A DNA stretch of 48,001 nucleotides from a virus, in the IMG/VR virus record IMGVR_UViG_3300020469_003175, positions 1 through 48,001 of that record; one strand, written 5' to 3'. How positions within the stretch are numbered: position 1 is the stretch's first letter; each line of letters begins with the position of its first letter. The translations under genes were made by a program, and so were the position numbers. Positions 1 to 7,414 of this stretch are shown one piece after another. A model generated the notes under the pieces. It was not told the origin of the DNA. It did no database searches and saw only the letters and a list, made by a program, of their open reading frames with translations.

Positions 1-486
1 GCATGGCGTGTAGCACAATGGGTAACAACAGGCTTCCTGTGGTTTACTTGGCTAAGTCATGACATGGCAAACATTGCCGTGTTCCTACCAAGACAGATAC
101 CTTGGGACCTTATGGTATTAGTAAGTCTTATATTTGTATTTGGATTAGGATACATGTTCCGTGAAGGCGGAGGTAAGATACAAAATATTGTTATTGAAAA
201 GCACAACACAAGATATGTTCGTAGTGCTACCATAATTGATGCAGTATACTTTTTAATACTATTGTTCTTCAAAGAAATAAACGATATTCCAATGTCAACA
301 ACTTGGGTGTTTGTTGGACTATTATGTGGACGTGAACTTGCTATGGCAACTATGACAGGCAAAGAAAAGTTCAAAACAGTATTTCCTTTGATTACCAAAG
401 ACTTCATTAAAATGATGATTGGCTTAGGTGCTTCTGTGGGAGTAGTGTTAATGATACACTATGTTATTGTACCTAACGGATACTAA
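1..486 (+). CDS. Membrane protein, 5' end truncated by window edge
   Basis: The reading frame is open from base 1, so the gene begins before the window; an ATG at 64 is in frame, but the codons before it encode a plausible hydrophobic, Trp-rich stretch (WVTTGFLWFTWL). The visible 161 residues hold four or five hydrophobic segments (around residues 7-18, 32-50, 80-90, 100-110 and 140-158). No catalytic motif is seen. A terminator follows directly, so this is the last gene of its transcript. The family is not recognised; a small phage inner-membrane protein is the safe description. Confidence 0.7.
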   Translation, partial: AWRVAQWVTTGFLWFTWLSHDMANIAVFLPRQIPWDLMVLVSLIFVFGLGYMFREGGGKIQNIVIEKHNTRYVRSATIIDAVYFLILLFFKEINDIPMSTTWVFVGLLCGRELAMATMTGKEKFKTVFPLITKDFIKMMIGLGASVGVVLMIHYVIVPNGY

Positions 487-494
487 TATATTGG

Positions 495-526
495 AAAAGG
501 TAGTGTGCAACGATACTACCTTTTTT
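495..526 (+). terminator. Rho-independent terminator after the membrane gene
   Basis: AAAGGTAGT pairs with ACTACCTTT around a short loop and is followed by a T run. It separates the upstream unit from the prs promoter. Confidence 0.75.
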
Positions 527-527
527 C

Positions 528-556
528 TTGACTTTAGATAAGTATGAGCATATAAT
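528..556 (+). promoter_or_regulatory. Sigma70-type promoter for prs
   Basis: TTGACT (528-533), a 17-base spacer and TATAAT (551-556) match the host housekeeping consensus. This suggests early expression of prs by unmodified host RNA polymerase. Confidence 0.8.
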
Positions 557-605
557 ACAAATATAATATTACTTTTAACACCTTGCGTAATAGAAAGGAC
601 AACGT

Positions 606-1562
606 TTGAAGATGAAAATCATAACAGGAAATGCTAATCCTGAATTAGCACAAAAGATCGCAGAACACTGTTTTAGCGATTTAGTCCCAGCCAAAATAAC
701 ATCGTTTGCAGACGGCGAATCGAGTGTAGAATTTACTGAAAACATACGTGGCGAAGATGTGTTTATTATTCAAAGTACATGCACACCTGTTAATGACAGT
801 CTAATGGAGTTGTTGATTATGATTGATGCGGCACGTAGATCAAGTGCAAGTAGAATTACCGCAGTCATTCCTTACTTTGGTTACGCTAGACAAGATCGTA
901 AGAGTGCTTCACGTACTCCTATTACTGCAAAGTTAGTTGCTAATTTATTAACAACATCAGGTACAGATAGAATACTTACAATGGATTTACACGCAGGACA
1001 AATACAAGGTTTCTTTGACATCCCAGTGGATGATTTAACAAGCCGTGTAGCATTTGCTAAAGATATCAAAAAGCAATTTTATAAAGATGGTAATAACATT
1101 GATGAAGTAGAAACTGTATTTGTATCACCAGACGCAGGTGGTGTTGTTCGTGCTAGAAAGTTTGCTGATATGTTTGGCGGCGACATTGCTATTGTAGACA
1201 AACGTAGACCAGAAGCAGGCAAGAGTGAAGTAATGAATCTAATTGGAGATGTTAAAGGCAAACATGCTATCCTAGTAGATGATATTATTGACAGTGGTGG
1301 AACATTGTGTAATGCGGCCAAAGCAATTATAGATGCTGGAGCATTATCAGTACGTGCTTATATCACACACGGTGTATTGTCAGGCGAAGCATGTCAAAAA
1401 GTTGAAAAGAGTGTACTAGATGAATTAGTTGTAACTGATAGTATTCCTAACCGTTGTCCTAAGAACTGTAAAAAGACACGCCAAGTAAGTGTATCTACAT
1501 TATTTGGTGAAGCAATACGTAGAGTTACAAACGAAGAATCTGTCAGTAGTCTTTTCGTATAA
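606..1562 (+). CDS. prs: Ribose-phosphate pyrophosphokinase (PRPP synthetase)
   Basis: Makes PRPP from ribose 5-phosphate and ATP, the entry metabolite for purine, pyrimidine and NAD synthesis. The 318 residues match the usual length (about 315). Class I signatures are present: the flexible ATP loop YARQDRK (93-99), [12 protein letters not shown] (126-137) and the PRPP-binding loop [11 protein letters not shown] (223-233). The TTG at 606 is six bases from AAGGA and is preferred; the ATG at 612 is the alternative. It has its own sigma70-type promoter after a terminator, so it is probably an early single-gene unit. It pairs logically with the guaC and nrdAB genes in this window. Confidence 0.95.
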   Translation: MKMKIITGNANPELAQKIAEHCFSDLVPAKITSFADGESSVEFTENIRGEDVFIIQSTCTPVNDSLMELLIMIDAARRSSASRITAVIPYFGYARQDRKSASRTPITAKLVANLLTTSGTDRILTMDLHAGQIQGFFDIPVDDLTSRVAFAKDIKKQFYKDGNNIDEVETVFVSPDAGGVVRARKFADMFGGDIAIVDKRRPEAGKSEVMNLIGDVKGKHAILVDDIIDSGGTLCNAAKAIIDAGALSVRAYITHGVLSGEACQKVEKSVLDELVVTDSIPNRCPKNCKKTRQVSVSTLFGEAIRRVTNEESVSSLFV

Positions 1563-1612
1563 ATAATTTTGTAGGAACAAAGACCGCCCAACAATAAATC
1601 AAAGCGGCCAAT

Positions 1613-1631
1613 AGTTTTACATTGTAAAACT
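1613..1631. repeat. 19-base perfect inverted repeat after prs
   Basis: AGTTTTACA-T-TGTAAAACT has 9-base arms around a single base, too tight to fold as an ordinary RNA hairpin. It lies between prs and a tiny ORF. A protein-binding operator is possible; no T run follows, so it is not an obvious terminator. Confidence 0.4.
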
Positions 1632-1642
1632 TCTAACTAATA

Positions 1643-1798
1643 ATGAAACGCAAATATAAAAAAACTGTAAACAACAGTCGGATGATTGCTGATATAAAAC
1701 ATCAATTGACAAAGACTTCTGATCCTATAGATAAAGAAGCACTGCAACAACGATTACATCATTATCAAATGCAATCTAAAAATACTAAATCTGAATAG
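1643..1798 (+). CDS. Small hypothetical protein (51 aa)
   Basis: An ATG-to-TAG frame in the prs-lipase gap encodes a 51-residue, Lys/Gln/His-rich protein beginning MKRKYKKTVNNSRMIADIKH. No clear Shine-Dalgarno precedes it (ACTAATAATG), and its last 14 bases overlap the 3' end of the converging lipase gene. Without it the gap would be empty, and its composition resembles other small basic phage proteins here. Function unknown; it could be a chance frame. Confidence 0.4.
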   Translation: MKRKYKKTVNNSRMIADIKHQLTKTSDPIDKEALQQRLHHYQMQSKNTKSE

Positions 1799-2594
1799 TT
1801 TCTGAACCATCTTTATGTTTTGCAAGATGCTTCACATACTCAGTCATACTATGATCTGAGAAATTATCAATTTTACCTTTTTTGATTCCGCGCCACATAC
1901 CACGTAACTTGTCTTTGAACAGTTGCCATCCTGACGGAGTACGAACATTGCCCCATGTGTTTAAGTAATGTTGTTGTCCGTGATGCTTGTACCCCATTAC
2001 CCATAATGGAACACTAGTTACTATGTCATTGTTATTCTTCCAGCGATGATGCACAACTGATAGACTATCTACATAAGTTGGCCAACCAACTCTAGGGGAA
2101 CCGAATGTATATAATTCTTTAGGATCAAGATTGTCAAGGTTGTGTTTACAACGGCTTGCCATAATAGTAGCCATTGCCGCTCCTAGCGAATGCCCACAAA
2201 ACCATAACTCTTTATCTTTGTTCTGTGTTCTTGTGATGTCCTCTCTGACCATAGGCCATAGTTCATCTACTTCTGCTTTGAAGCCTCTGTGTACTCTACT
2301 TATTGTTTCTGATTTTACTGGATAAGCCTGTAGGTCTGCTTTAAGATCATTGAACTCTGTTGGTTCAGTACCTCTACAAGCAATAACAATATCATGCTTG
2401 TTCATAAAGCGATATGTCTGTGCTCCGTCCAAGTCATAGTATTCAATTGTTGTAAATCCTAGTTGTTTTGCTATCTTTGTAGCATTTTTCTTTTCCAAAT
2501 ACGCTATCTGTGCTAATTCGGCAAATAAAAGACTGCGTTCTTTGAAATTTAATGTTACAATAGGTTTAGTTAATTTATTTGTATGTATTTCCAT
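1785..2594 (-). CDS. Class 3 lipase-like alpha/beta hydrolase
   Basis: A 269-residue protein with the class 3 (fungal-type) lipase signature GHSLGAAMA, nucleophile Ser136, in the expected context (LWFCGHSLG). Asp190 (NNNDIV) is the likely acid; His248 (SDHS) or the HH pair near 204-205 could complete the triad. YTFGSPRVG (162-170) is also typical of the family. AGGAGCG lies seven bases before the ATG. No signal peptide is apparent, so it may act inside the host, for example on membrane lipids late in infection. The only leftward gene in this part of the window. Substrate unknown. Confidence 0.85.
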   Translation of the reverse strand: MEIHTNKLTKPIVTLNFKERSLLFAELAQIAYLEKKNATKIAKQLGFTTIEYYDLDGAQTYRFMNKHDIVIACRGTEPTEFNDLKADLQAYPVKSETISRVHRGFKAEVDELWPMVREDITRTQNKDKELWFCGHSLGAAMATIMASRCKHNLDNLDPKELYTFGSPRVGWPTYVDSLSVVHHRWKNNNDIVTSVPLWVMGYKHHGQQHYLNTWGNVRTPSGWQLFKDKLRGMWRGIKKGKIDNFSDHSMTEYVKHLAKHKDGSETIQI

Positions 2595-2642
2595 AGTTTC
2601 GCTCCTAATTTCGTTCCCTATGGTATTTACCGTGTTACACCA

Positions 2643-2649
2643 CTAAATA
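2643..2649 (+). promoter_or_regulatory. Late promoter box CTAAATA
   Basis: T4-type late box upstream of the gene at 2669, inside the short palindrome CACTAAATAGTG; AAGGAG follows before the ATG. Confidence 0.55.
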
Positions 2650-2668
2650 GTGTTAAGGAGTTACGACA

Positions 2669-2941
2669 ATGAAACGCAAAACTAGAAGCCTATTAGAAGA
2701 ACTTAATGATTTCGCTGTAACTAAAAAGACAGAGAATATTGTAGAGTCAAGAGCAAATCATGTAATTGAGAGTGCTATCAACATAGTTGAAATGATACGT
2801 ACAAACTTTGATGGTGAAATTGCTCAGGATTTAGAGAAGCGGTTTTATAACTCTATCAAGTCAGGCGATGCAACAAAATTTATGCGAGGCATCAAAAAAA
2901 TCAAAGCAAGTGATAAAAGTGAATTAGACGATGTTAATTGA
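2669..2941 (+). CDS. Conserved small phage protein (90 aa)
   Basis: A 90-residue, charged, largely helical protein beginning MKRKTRSLLEELNDFAVTKK. It has a strong Shine-Dalgarno (AAGGAG, nine bases from the ATG) and a late promoter box just upstream. Its last 11 bases overlap the nucleotidyltransferase-like gene at 2931, so the two are probably translationally coupled. The Leu/Glu-rich N-terminus (SLLEEL) resembles the capsid-targeting-like leaders of neighbours. No known domain is recognised; structural or DNA-associated roles are both possible. Confidence 0.8.
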   Translation: MKRKTRSLLEELNDFAVTKKTENIVESRANHVIESAINIVEMIRTNFDGEIAQDLEKRFYNSIKSGDATKFMRGIKKIKASDKSELDDVN

Positions 2942-4166
2942 AGACATTATAAGGCTACAAGAAGCCGAGGGTAAGAATACACATATGGAACACGTTGAGG
3001 AAGAAGCACTCAACCGTGGTAAAGAAGGGGCTGAATATGCAATCAATCAAATGATGTTGTTTGCAGATATGCTCAAAGGCCGTACTAACAAAAAGTTAAG
3101 AGTAAGTGTAAAATGGGATGGTGCTCCTGCAATTATATGCGGAGTTGATCCTGAGAGTAAAAAATTCTTTGTAGGAACAAAGGGTGTGTTCAATGCTAGT
3201 CCTAAACTAGGAACTAGTCATGAAGAAATTGACAGACTATACGGAGAGTCAGGTGCAGTATCAAAGTTACATCTAGCATATGATTATCTTAGCAAACTAG
3301 GAATTACAGGCGTACTACAAGGCGACTTTATGTTTGACGATAGTTCAAGACGTGAAGAAGAAATTGACGGCGAAAAGATGTACACTTTCAAACCACAACT
3401 TATTACATATGCAGTACCAGTAGACAGTGACATTGGTAAGCGTATTGGAAGTGCAAAGTTTGGTATTGTCTTTCATACAAACTACGAAGGCAACACATTA
3501 GCAGATGCAACAGCAAACTATGATGTTAATGTTAGTAACTTAAAACGTTCAAACGATGTTTGGTTTGACGATGCGTTCTTTAAAGACGTTTCAGGTTCAG
3601 TGCTAATGACAAAAGATGAAACAGCACAAGTGAAAAAAGATTTGGCAGATGCAATGGGGGCTTATAAAGCAGTACCAAATGCAGTATGGGAAGCAATGAA
3701 ATCAAATGATGATTTTATTAAAAACTTTAAGATTTGGATTAATACAAATATTAGACAAGGTAAACTAGCAGGCGATCCAGGCGAATTTTTAAACGGCTTT
3801 ATTGATTGGTATAAAGAAAGAATTGAAGGCGAGATTGCAAAACTTAAGAATCAAGATCCAGAGAAACCAGCAGTTAAAAATAGATTACAAAAGATTGAAA
3901 ACAATATGAATTTTATTAATACAAATAGAAAAGGCTTGTCAGGCATTATTATTTTTATGACTGAGATTACAAACCTAAAGAAAATTTTTATTACTAAACT
4001 TAACAACATTGAAAGTATTGCACACTTTTATAAAACAGCAGATGGCTATGAAGCAGGCTCACCTGAAGGCTATGTAGCAATTGATCATACAGGTGGAGCA
4101 GTTAAGATTGTTGACAGACTTGAGTTCAGTCGCAGAAACTTTACTACTCCTAAGGACTTTGGTTAA
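2931..4166 (+). CDS. Ligase-like nucleotidyltransferase of T4-like phages
   Basis: A 411-residue protein of a family I recognise from T4-like marine phages, usually left unnamed. It shows the covalent nucleotidyltransferase motif order of ATP-dependent ligases: motif I KWDGAP (Lys61), a motif III-like VLQGDFMF (128-135), motif IV EGYVAI (from Glu379) and motif V GAVKIV (Lys392). A DNA or RNA ligase, or protein/RNA nucleotidylation, is therefore plausible. The N-terminus (MLIEDIIRLQEAEG) resembles a T4 capsid-targeting peptide with an L-x-E cleavage site, hinting at packaging in the head. It overlaps the genes on both sides. The activity is inferred from motifs only. Confidence 0.75.
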   Translation: MLIEDIIRLQEAEGKNTHMEHVEEEALNRGKEGAEYAINQMMLFADMLKGRTNKKLRVSVKWDGAPAIICGVDPESKKFFVGTKGVFNASPKLGTSHEEIDRLYGESGAVSKLHLAYDYLSKLGITGVLQGDFMFDDSSRREEEIDGEKMYTFKPQLITYAVPVDSDIGKRIGSAKFGIVFHTNYEGNTLADATANYDVNVSNLKRSNDVWFDDAFFKDVSGSVLMTKDETAQVKKDLADAMGAYKAVPNAVWEAMKSNDDFIKNFKIWINTNIRQGKLAGDPGEFLNGFIDWYKERIEGEIAKLKNQDPEKPAVKNRLQKIENNMNFINTNRKGLSGIIIFMTEITNLKKIFITKLNNIESIAHFYKTADGYEAGSPEGYVAIDHTGGAVKIVDRLEFSRRNFTTPKDFG

Positions 4167-5041
4167 TGTCAGAGTTTAAGTTTTTAGATTTTATCACAGA
4201 AGGCAAAATGATTCGCAACTCAGATGGCGTTAGTAGGTTAACGTTTACTGATGCCTCTGATCTAGTACTACTATACTTTTTAGCATTGCATGTAATGCGT
4301 CATTATCCAAGCAGACGCTTTGCAAAGTTATACAGTGAACAAGTACTTAAATGGCAAAACTGGAATAACTTTAGAAGTAGTGCTAATGACTTACATTGTT
4401 TGTTAAACATTATCGATGGCGACGAACGTATTGTAGAAAAACTAAAAGACTCAAGGTCAGCAAAGATGTTGCGTAAGCGTTTTACATTTCCTACACTAAC
4501 TGCAAAAAGATTGTTAAGAAGTTATACTAATAGCAATCCAAGTTATGCAGATGCAAACGACTTGTTAAAAATAGACAACGGATTATCCAACAGTCGCTAC
4601 AGTGGATTGCGTAGACGTATTGCAAATTACGGAAGACTAACTCCAACAGAAAAACGTAAAGCAGTTACTGAATTAGAAATGGCTTTAAAAGCAAGAGGAC
4701 GTAACTCAGACATAGTTGATTATTATGTGTTGTTTGTTAAAGACTATGACTTAGAAAGTTCACAAGTTAGAGACACTGAGCCAACAGTAAGTGTTAGTGA
4801 TCCTGTACTAGCAGACACAAAAGATATACAGATGTTAAGACTATTAGGTGTACCTAATAAAGACTTGCCTTTTGCATACAAAGTATTAAGTATGACAAGC
4901 AGAGGCTTAGGTATTCCTCCACGTTTTGCACAAGCATATGCTCCTGTTATGCGTATTGTAAACGACATTATAAAAGCAGGTCCAGGATATGTAAACTTGT
5001 TAAAACAAGTACATAATAGAGCAAAACGAGTAGTACGTTAG
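4166..5041 (+). CDS. Phage protein of unknown function (291 aa)
   Basis: A 291-residue protein whose start overlaps the previous stop by one base (TAATG), so it is translated with the nucleotidyltransferase-like gene. It is helical and rich in Arg, Leu and Tyr, with the N-terminus MSEFKFLDFITEGK, which fits a capsid-targeting peptide with an I-T-E cleavage site. No catalytic motif was found. A head-internal or DNA-associated protein is a reasonable guess, not an assignment. Confidence 0.75.
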   Translation: MSEFKFLDFITEGKMIRNSDGVSRLTFTDASDLVLLYFLALHVMRHYPSRRFAKLYSEQVLKWQNWNNFRSSANDLHCLLNIIDGDERIVEKLKDSRSAKMLRKRFTFPTLTAKRLLRSYTNSNPSYADANDLLKIDNGLSNSRYSGLRRRIANYGRLTPTEKRKAVTELEMALKARGRNSDIVDYYVLFVKDYDLESSQVRDTEPTVSVSDPVLADTKDIQMLRLLGVPNKDLPFAYKVLSMTSRGLGIPPRFAQAYAPVMRIVNDIIKAGPGYVNLLKQVHNRAKRVVR

Positions 5042-5058
5042 TTCATTTTCCAAAGTAA

Positions 5059-5066
5059 GATAAATA
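5059..5066 (+). promoter_or_regulatory. Late promoter box GATAAATA
   Basis: Sits 8 bases upstream of a leader element that is repeated before the gene at 5641, and drives the single gene at 5133. Confidence 0.7.
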
Positions 5067-5070
5067 TTAG

Positions 5071-5106
5071 CACGGATGTCATGGAGAGTGACATACGCCA
5101 TAAGAG
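5071..5106 (+). promoter_or_regulatory. Conserved leader element with hairpin, copy 1
   Basis: The leader matches the one at 5583-5616. Its hairpin is TGTCA (5077-5081), loop TGGAGAG, TGACA (5089-5093). Copy 2 has TGCCA and TGGCA, a compensatory pair change, with an identical loop. This indicates a selected RNA structure in the 5' UTR. Confidence 0.65.
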
Positions 5107-5132
5107 CAATTTATTAACAAGGAGAATATAAA

Positions 5133-5501
5133 ATGGCTTCAATTACAAGAGTAAATCCAACAGCAGTTGCTAGAGGAACTATGCAAGAACTTACTTCTGT
5201 ACAAATTTTCAAAGTTGTACTAGCAGGTGGTAACGGTCTTGGCGCTATGGGTTCTGACGCGGCGGCGGCTAAAGTAACAGATGCATTAGGTGGAATGTCA
5301 CACATTTTACAAACTAAAGCAAATGGTTCTGAACTATACATGGTAGCAGACACACACGGTGTTGATATCGATTCAATTGCAAGAACAATTGGTCAAGTAT
5401 TAGACACAGGTACGTTGGCTGGTCTAACTGGTGGTGTACAAACATTATCAGATGGTGACACAGTAACAGTTACAGTAGTAACAGACATCGAAGCAATCTA
5501 A
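5133..5501 (+). CDS. Small abundant virion-type protein (122 aa)
   Basis: A 122-residue Ala/Gly/Thr/Val-rich protein (MASITRVNPTAVARG) without charged clusters, resembling small beta-rich structural proteins. It has every mark of high late expression: a late promoter, a structured leader, a strong Shine-Dalgarno (AAGGAG) and its own terminator. The gene at 5641 has the same unit design, though the proteins are not clearly alike in sequence. A decoration, fibre or other minor capsid/tail role is likely but not shown. Confidence 0.8.
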   Translation: MASITRVNPTAVARGTMQELTSVQIFKVVLAGGNGLGAMGSDAAAAKVTDALGGMSHILQTKANGSELYMVADTHGVDIDSIARTIGQVLDTGTLAGLTGGVQTLSDGDTVTVTVVTDIEAI

Positions 5502-5528
5502 TAAAGTTAGATTACTTTTACAAGTATC

Positions 5529-5558
5529 AAAAGGGCGGCTTTATGTCGCCCTTTTTTT
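5529..5558 (+). terminator. Terminator after the 122-aa gene
   Basis: AAAGGGCG pairs with CGCCCTTT and is followed by seven T residues. Confidence 0.85.
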
Positions 5559-5569
5559 ATGGCTATATT

Positions 5570-5577
5570 GATAAATA
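5570..5577 (+). promoter_or_regulatory. Late promoter box GATAAATA
   Basis: Second member of the paired promoter-leader units; drives the gene at 5641. Confidence 0.7.
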
Positions 5578-5582
5578 AAAGT

Positions 5583-5618
5583 ACGGATGCCATGGAGAGT
5601 GGCAGACGCCATAAGAGA
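5583..5618 (+). promoter_or_regulatory. Conserved leader element with hairpin, copy 2
   Basis: Hairpin TGCCA (5588-5592), loop TGGAGAG, TGGCA (5600-5604), followed by ACGCCATAAGAG as in copy 1. The C-G pair replaces the T-A pair of copy 1. Confidence 0.65.
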
Positions 5619-5640
5619 AAACTTTTAAAGGAGAAATAAA

Positions 5641-5976
5641 ATGGCTATATTAACAAACAACGCGGCGGCGATCGCAGGCAACGGAATTGGTCCTAGAACT
5701 AGAATCATCAACCTTGCAAAAACTAACATGACACAAGCAGAACTAGATGCGGCTTTGTTATATCTTGCGGCAGGTGATGTTGCTGGTACTAACGATGCAC
5801 ACACTATTGCAGGTGTTTCAGTACTAACTGAAGACGGTGTTTTCACAAGTGGAACTACTGACAACGTACAAGTTGCTATCCAAGGCACAGGTGTAATTAC
5901 AGTTGGTGCAAACTTTGGTACAGGTACTACAGGTGTAACTTCAAGTTTACTTGCAGACATGGCTATCGTTTCATAA
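5641..5976 (+). CDS. Small abundant virion-type protein (111 aa)
   Basis: A 111-residue protein rich in Ala, Gly, Thr and Val (MAILTNNAAAIAGNG) with no charged patches, no membrane segment and no recognised domain. It has its own late promoter, leader hairpin, AAAGGAGA Shine-Dalgarno and terminator, copying the layout of the preceding unit. Its composition and expression signals suggest a virion surface or fibre-associated protein. Runs of GCG codons for Ala in an AT-rich gene fit the avoidance of GCWGC noted in the findings. Confidence 0.8.
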   Translation: MAILTNNAAAIAGNGIGPRTRIINLAKTNMTQAELDAALLYLAAGDVAGTNDAHTIAGVSVLTEDGVFTSGTTDNVQVAIQGTGVITVGANFGTGTTGVTSSLLADMAIVS

Positions 5977-5996
5977 TTGAAACTATAACTAATATT

Positions 5997-6027
5997 AAGG
6001 GTGTCGTTTTTACGGCACCCTTTTTTT
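5997..6027 (+). terminator. Terminator after the 111-aa gene
   Basis: AAGGGTGTCG pairs with CGGCACCCTT (one G-U pair) and is followed by seven T residues. Confidence 0.85.
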
Positions 6028-6035
6028 ATGGCTGG

Positions 6036-6041
6036 TAAATA
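6036..6041 (+). promoter_or_regulatory. Late promoter box TAAATA, leaderless arrangement
   Basis: TAAATA is followed by exactly five bases and then ATG (6047). T4 late transcription starts about six bases after the box, which would be the A of this ATG. Confidence 0.6.
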
Positions 6042-6046
6042 TGTGT

Positions 6047-6454
6047 ATGAAAATACGTATTAAAACATTGGTTGATATCACTCGCACAGACGTAAGGCGT
6101 AAAGGCCAAGGCGATGAACTCAAACTCAATCAACAACACAATTTTCAAACTTTACAACAAGTTATTGCTTTGCGTAATTTAATCAATCTCAACGACGATC
6201 CATATTTGGAAACACGTAACGTAAATGACGAGTTTGGAACAAACTACAAAGGTGAACACAAAGTTTGGACATACGAATTTGAAGTTGACCATGCTGATGC
6301 TTATTACGATGATAAAAACGACCCCGTAGGACTATTAAAGCAAGATTTAGAACTAGTACCTATAACTGGTAGTTTAACCGAAACGGTGCCTAAACCAAAA
6401 ATGTTTATTGTAAACAACAAAGGTAATTCCAATATTACCGTTGAAGTTGTATAA
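6047..6454 (+). CDS. Phage protein of unknown function (135 aa)
   Basis: A 135-residue acidic protein beginning MKIRIKTLVDITRTDV. An in-frame ATG at 6041 overlaps the late promoter box, so the 6047 ATG, five bases after the box, is the better start; there is no Shine-Dalgarno. The middle (FEVDHADAYYDDKNDPVGLL) is Asp-rich and the C-terminus (MFIVNNKGNSNITVEVV) looks beta-stranded. No family is recognised. It lies right after the two abundant-protein units and is followed by another late promoter, so it is likely expressed late. Confidence 0.75.
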   Translation: MKIRIKTLVDITRTDVRRKGQGDELKLNQQHNFQTLQQVIALRNLINLNDDPYLETRNVNDEFGTNYKGEHKVWTYEFEVDHADAYYDDKNDPVGLLKQDLELVPITGSLTETVPKPKMFIVNNKGNSNITVEVV

Positions 6455-6457
6455 ATA
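6450..6457 (+). promoter_or_regulatory. Late promoter box TATAAATA
   Basis: Exact T4 late consensus overlapping the stop of the previous gene. The leader to the start at 6560 holds the hairpin ACCCTT-AGAGA-AAGGGT (6524-6540). Confidence 0.65.
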
Positions 6458-6559
6458 ACTATGAAGGCACAAAATAGGCATACCAAAACACATTAAGGCT
6501 AACGACAAAGAGTTTACTTAATAACCCTTAGAGAAAGGGTGTTTACGGAGATATTAACT

Positions 6560-6796
6560 ATGGCACGTGCCACAGACTTAGAGAAACAGAATTTAGAAGC
6601 ACACGTTGACTTATGTGAGCAACGTTATAACAACCTAGAAAAACGTTTGGGTAAAGTTGAAGAAAAAGTTCAACATATCCATGATGATTTAGGCAAGTCA
6701 CATTCTTCTTTAATTAAAGTTATTATCGGTACCTCAGGTACAATCATTGCAGGACTGTTATCTACAGTCGTTGTTATTCTCATTAACATGTCTTAA
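6560..6796 (+). CDS. XhlA-like coiled-coil membrane protein (lysis-associated?)
   Basis: A 78-residue protein: an N-terminal coiled coil (MARATDLEKQNLEAHVDLCE, heptads to about residue 50) and one C-terminal membrane span (VIIGTSGTIIAGLLSTVVVILI). This is the architecture of the XhlA hemolysin/lysis family, in which the protein anchors at the inner membrane and assists a holin. GGAG lies nine bases before the 6560 ATG; an upstream in-frame GTG at 6539 lies within the leader hairpin and is less likely. No separate holin is recognised, so it could itself contribute to membrane disruption. Confidence 0.65.
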   Translation: MARATDLEKQNLEAHVDLCEQRYNNLEKRLGKVEEKVQHIHDDLGKSHSSLIKVIIGTSGTIIAGLLSTVVVILINMS

Positions 6797-6797
6797 A

Positions 6798-6804
6798 CTA
6801 AATA
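6798..6804 (+). promoter_or_regulatory. Late promoter box CTAAATA, leaderless arrangement
   Basis: CTAAATA-N5-ATG (6810) with no Shine-Dalgarno. Confidence 0.6.
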
Positions 6805-6809
6805 CTAAC

Positions 6810-7085
6810 ATGTTGTTAGTAGAACTTTTTAATAATCTCGCGGAGAAGCAAATTTGGGGACGAAAAGGCAAAGCCCTCGTTCGTAAGTTTCGTTGTAGTG
6901 GAGGCAAGCGTCATGGACGTATTGTTTCTAAAGCACAACAATGCTTTGCTCCACCAAATATACAAGCCAAGATGAAGATGCGTATTACACGTAAGAAACT
7001 TGGACAAAGAATGATGCGTAAGGCTAAACGTACTAAACGTACAAACCCAGCATCTAGAGCATTGAAGACGTTGAATAGAAGATGA
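6810..7085 (+). CDS. Strongly basic head-type protein, paralogue 1
   Basis: The 6810 ATG gives a 91-residue protein starting MLLVELFNNLAEKQ, like the leaders of its neighbours; a longer frame from 6747 runs through the previous gene and is rejected. The body is very basic and shares a pattern with the next gene: KFRC-x-SG-x(2)-GRIV-x-K-x(3)-C-x-AP, ending in a Lys/Arg-rich tail. The two are tandem paralogues. The leader contains an L-A-E site like T4 prohead protease targets, so a packaged DNA-binding protein is suggested. The paired Cys might bind a metal. Confidence 0.7.
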   Translation: MLLVELFNNLAEKQIWGRKGKALVRKFRCSGGKRHGRIVSKAQQCFAPPNIQAKMKMRITRKKLGQRMMRKAKRTKRTNPASRALKTLNRR

Positions 7086-7414
7086 GACTTTTTGAATTAA
7101 CAGAAGCAGGTGGTAAGTTTATCTTTGGTCGAGGTGGTAAGCCAGGTGGCTCACACAAAGGTCAAATTTCACGTAAGTTTAGATGTGTAAGTGGTCCACG
7201 TAAAGGACGTATTGTTGCAAAGATGTCTACATGTCATGCACCAATTGACGCACAAAAGAAAAAGACAATGACTGTTACTAGATCCAAAGCACCTAAGTTG
7301 GCGGCAAAGAAATCAATGTTTACCAAACGAGGTTCTGGAGTAAGTAGAGCAGTATTAAGTAAGAATAGAGCAAAAGCACCTAAGAGAGCAAAAGTACAAA
7401 AAAGGAAACGTTAA
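7082..7414 (+). CDS. Strongly basic head-type protein, paralogue 2
   Basis: A 110-residue protein, start overlapping the previous stop (ATGA). The N-terminus MRLFELTEAGGKF contains L-T-E followed by A, matching the T4 prohead protease rule. The shared core KFRC-x(2)-GP-RKGRIV-AK and later C-x-AP identify it as a paralogue of the 6810 product. The C-terminal half is almost entirely Lys, Arg, Ala and Ser, like a histone tail. Likely a DNA-condensing internal head protein; no experimental family known to me. Confidence 0.7.
   Translation: MRLFELTEAGGKFIFGRGGKPGGSHKGQISRKFRCVSGPRKGRIVAKMSTCHAPIDAQKKKTMTVTRSKAPKLAAKKSMFTKRGSGVSRAVLSKNRAKAPKRAKVQKRKR

Noticed and set aside
1567-3183. Shared string GTAGGAACAAAG at about 1571 and 3172
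   Set aside because: One copy lies inside a coding sequence in a different context; short match, probably chance.
6461-6496. Eleven-codon frame after the TATAAATA box
   Set aside because: Starts before the expected transcript 5' end and has no ribosome site; the real gene starts at 6560.
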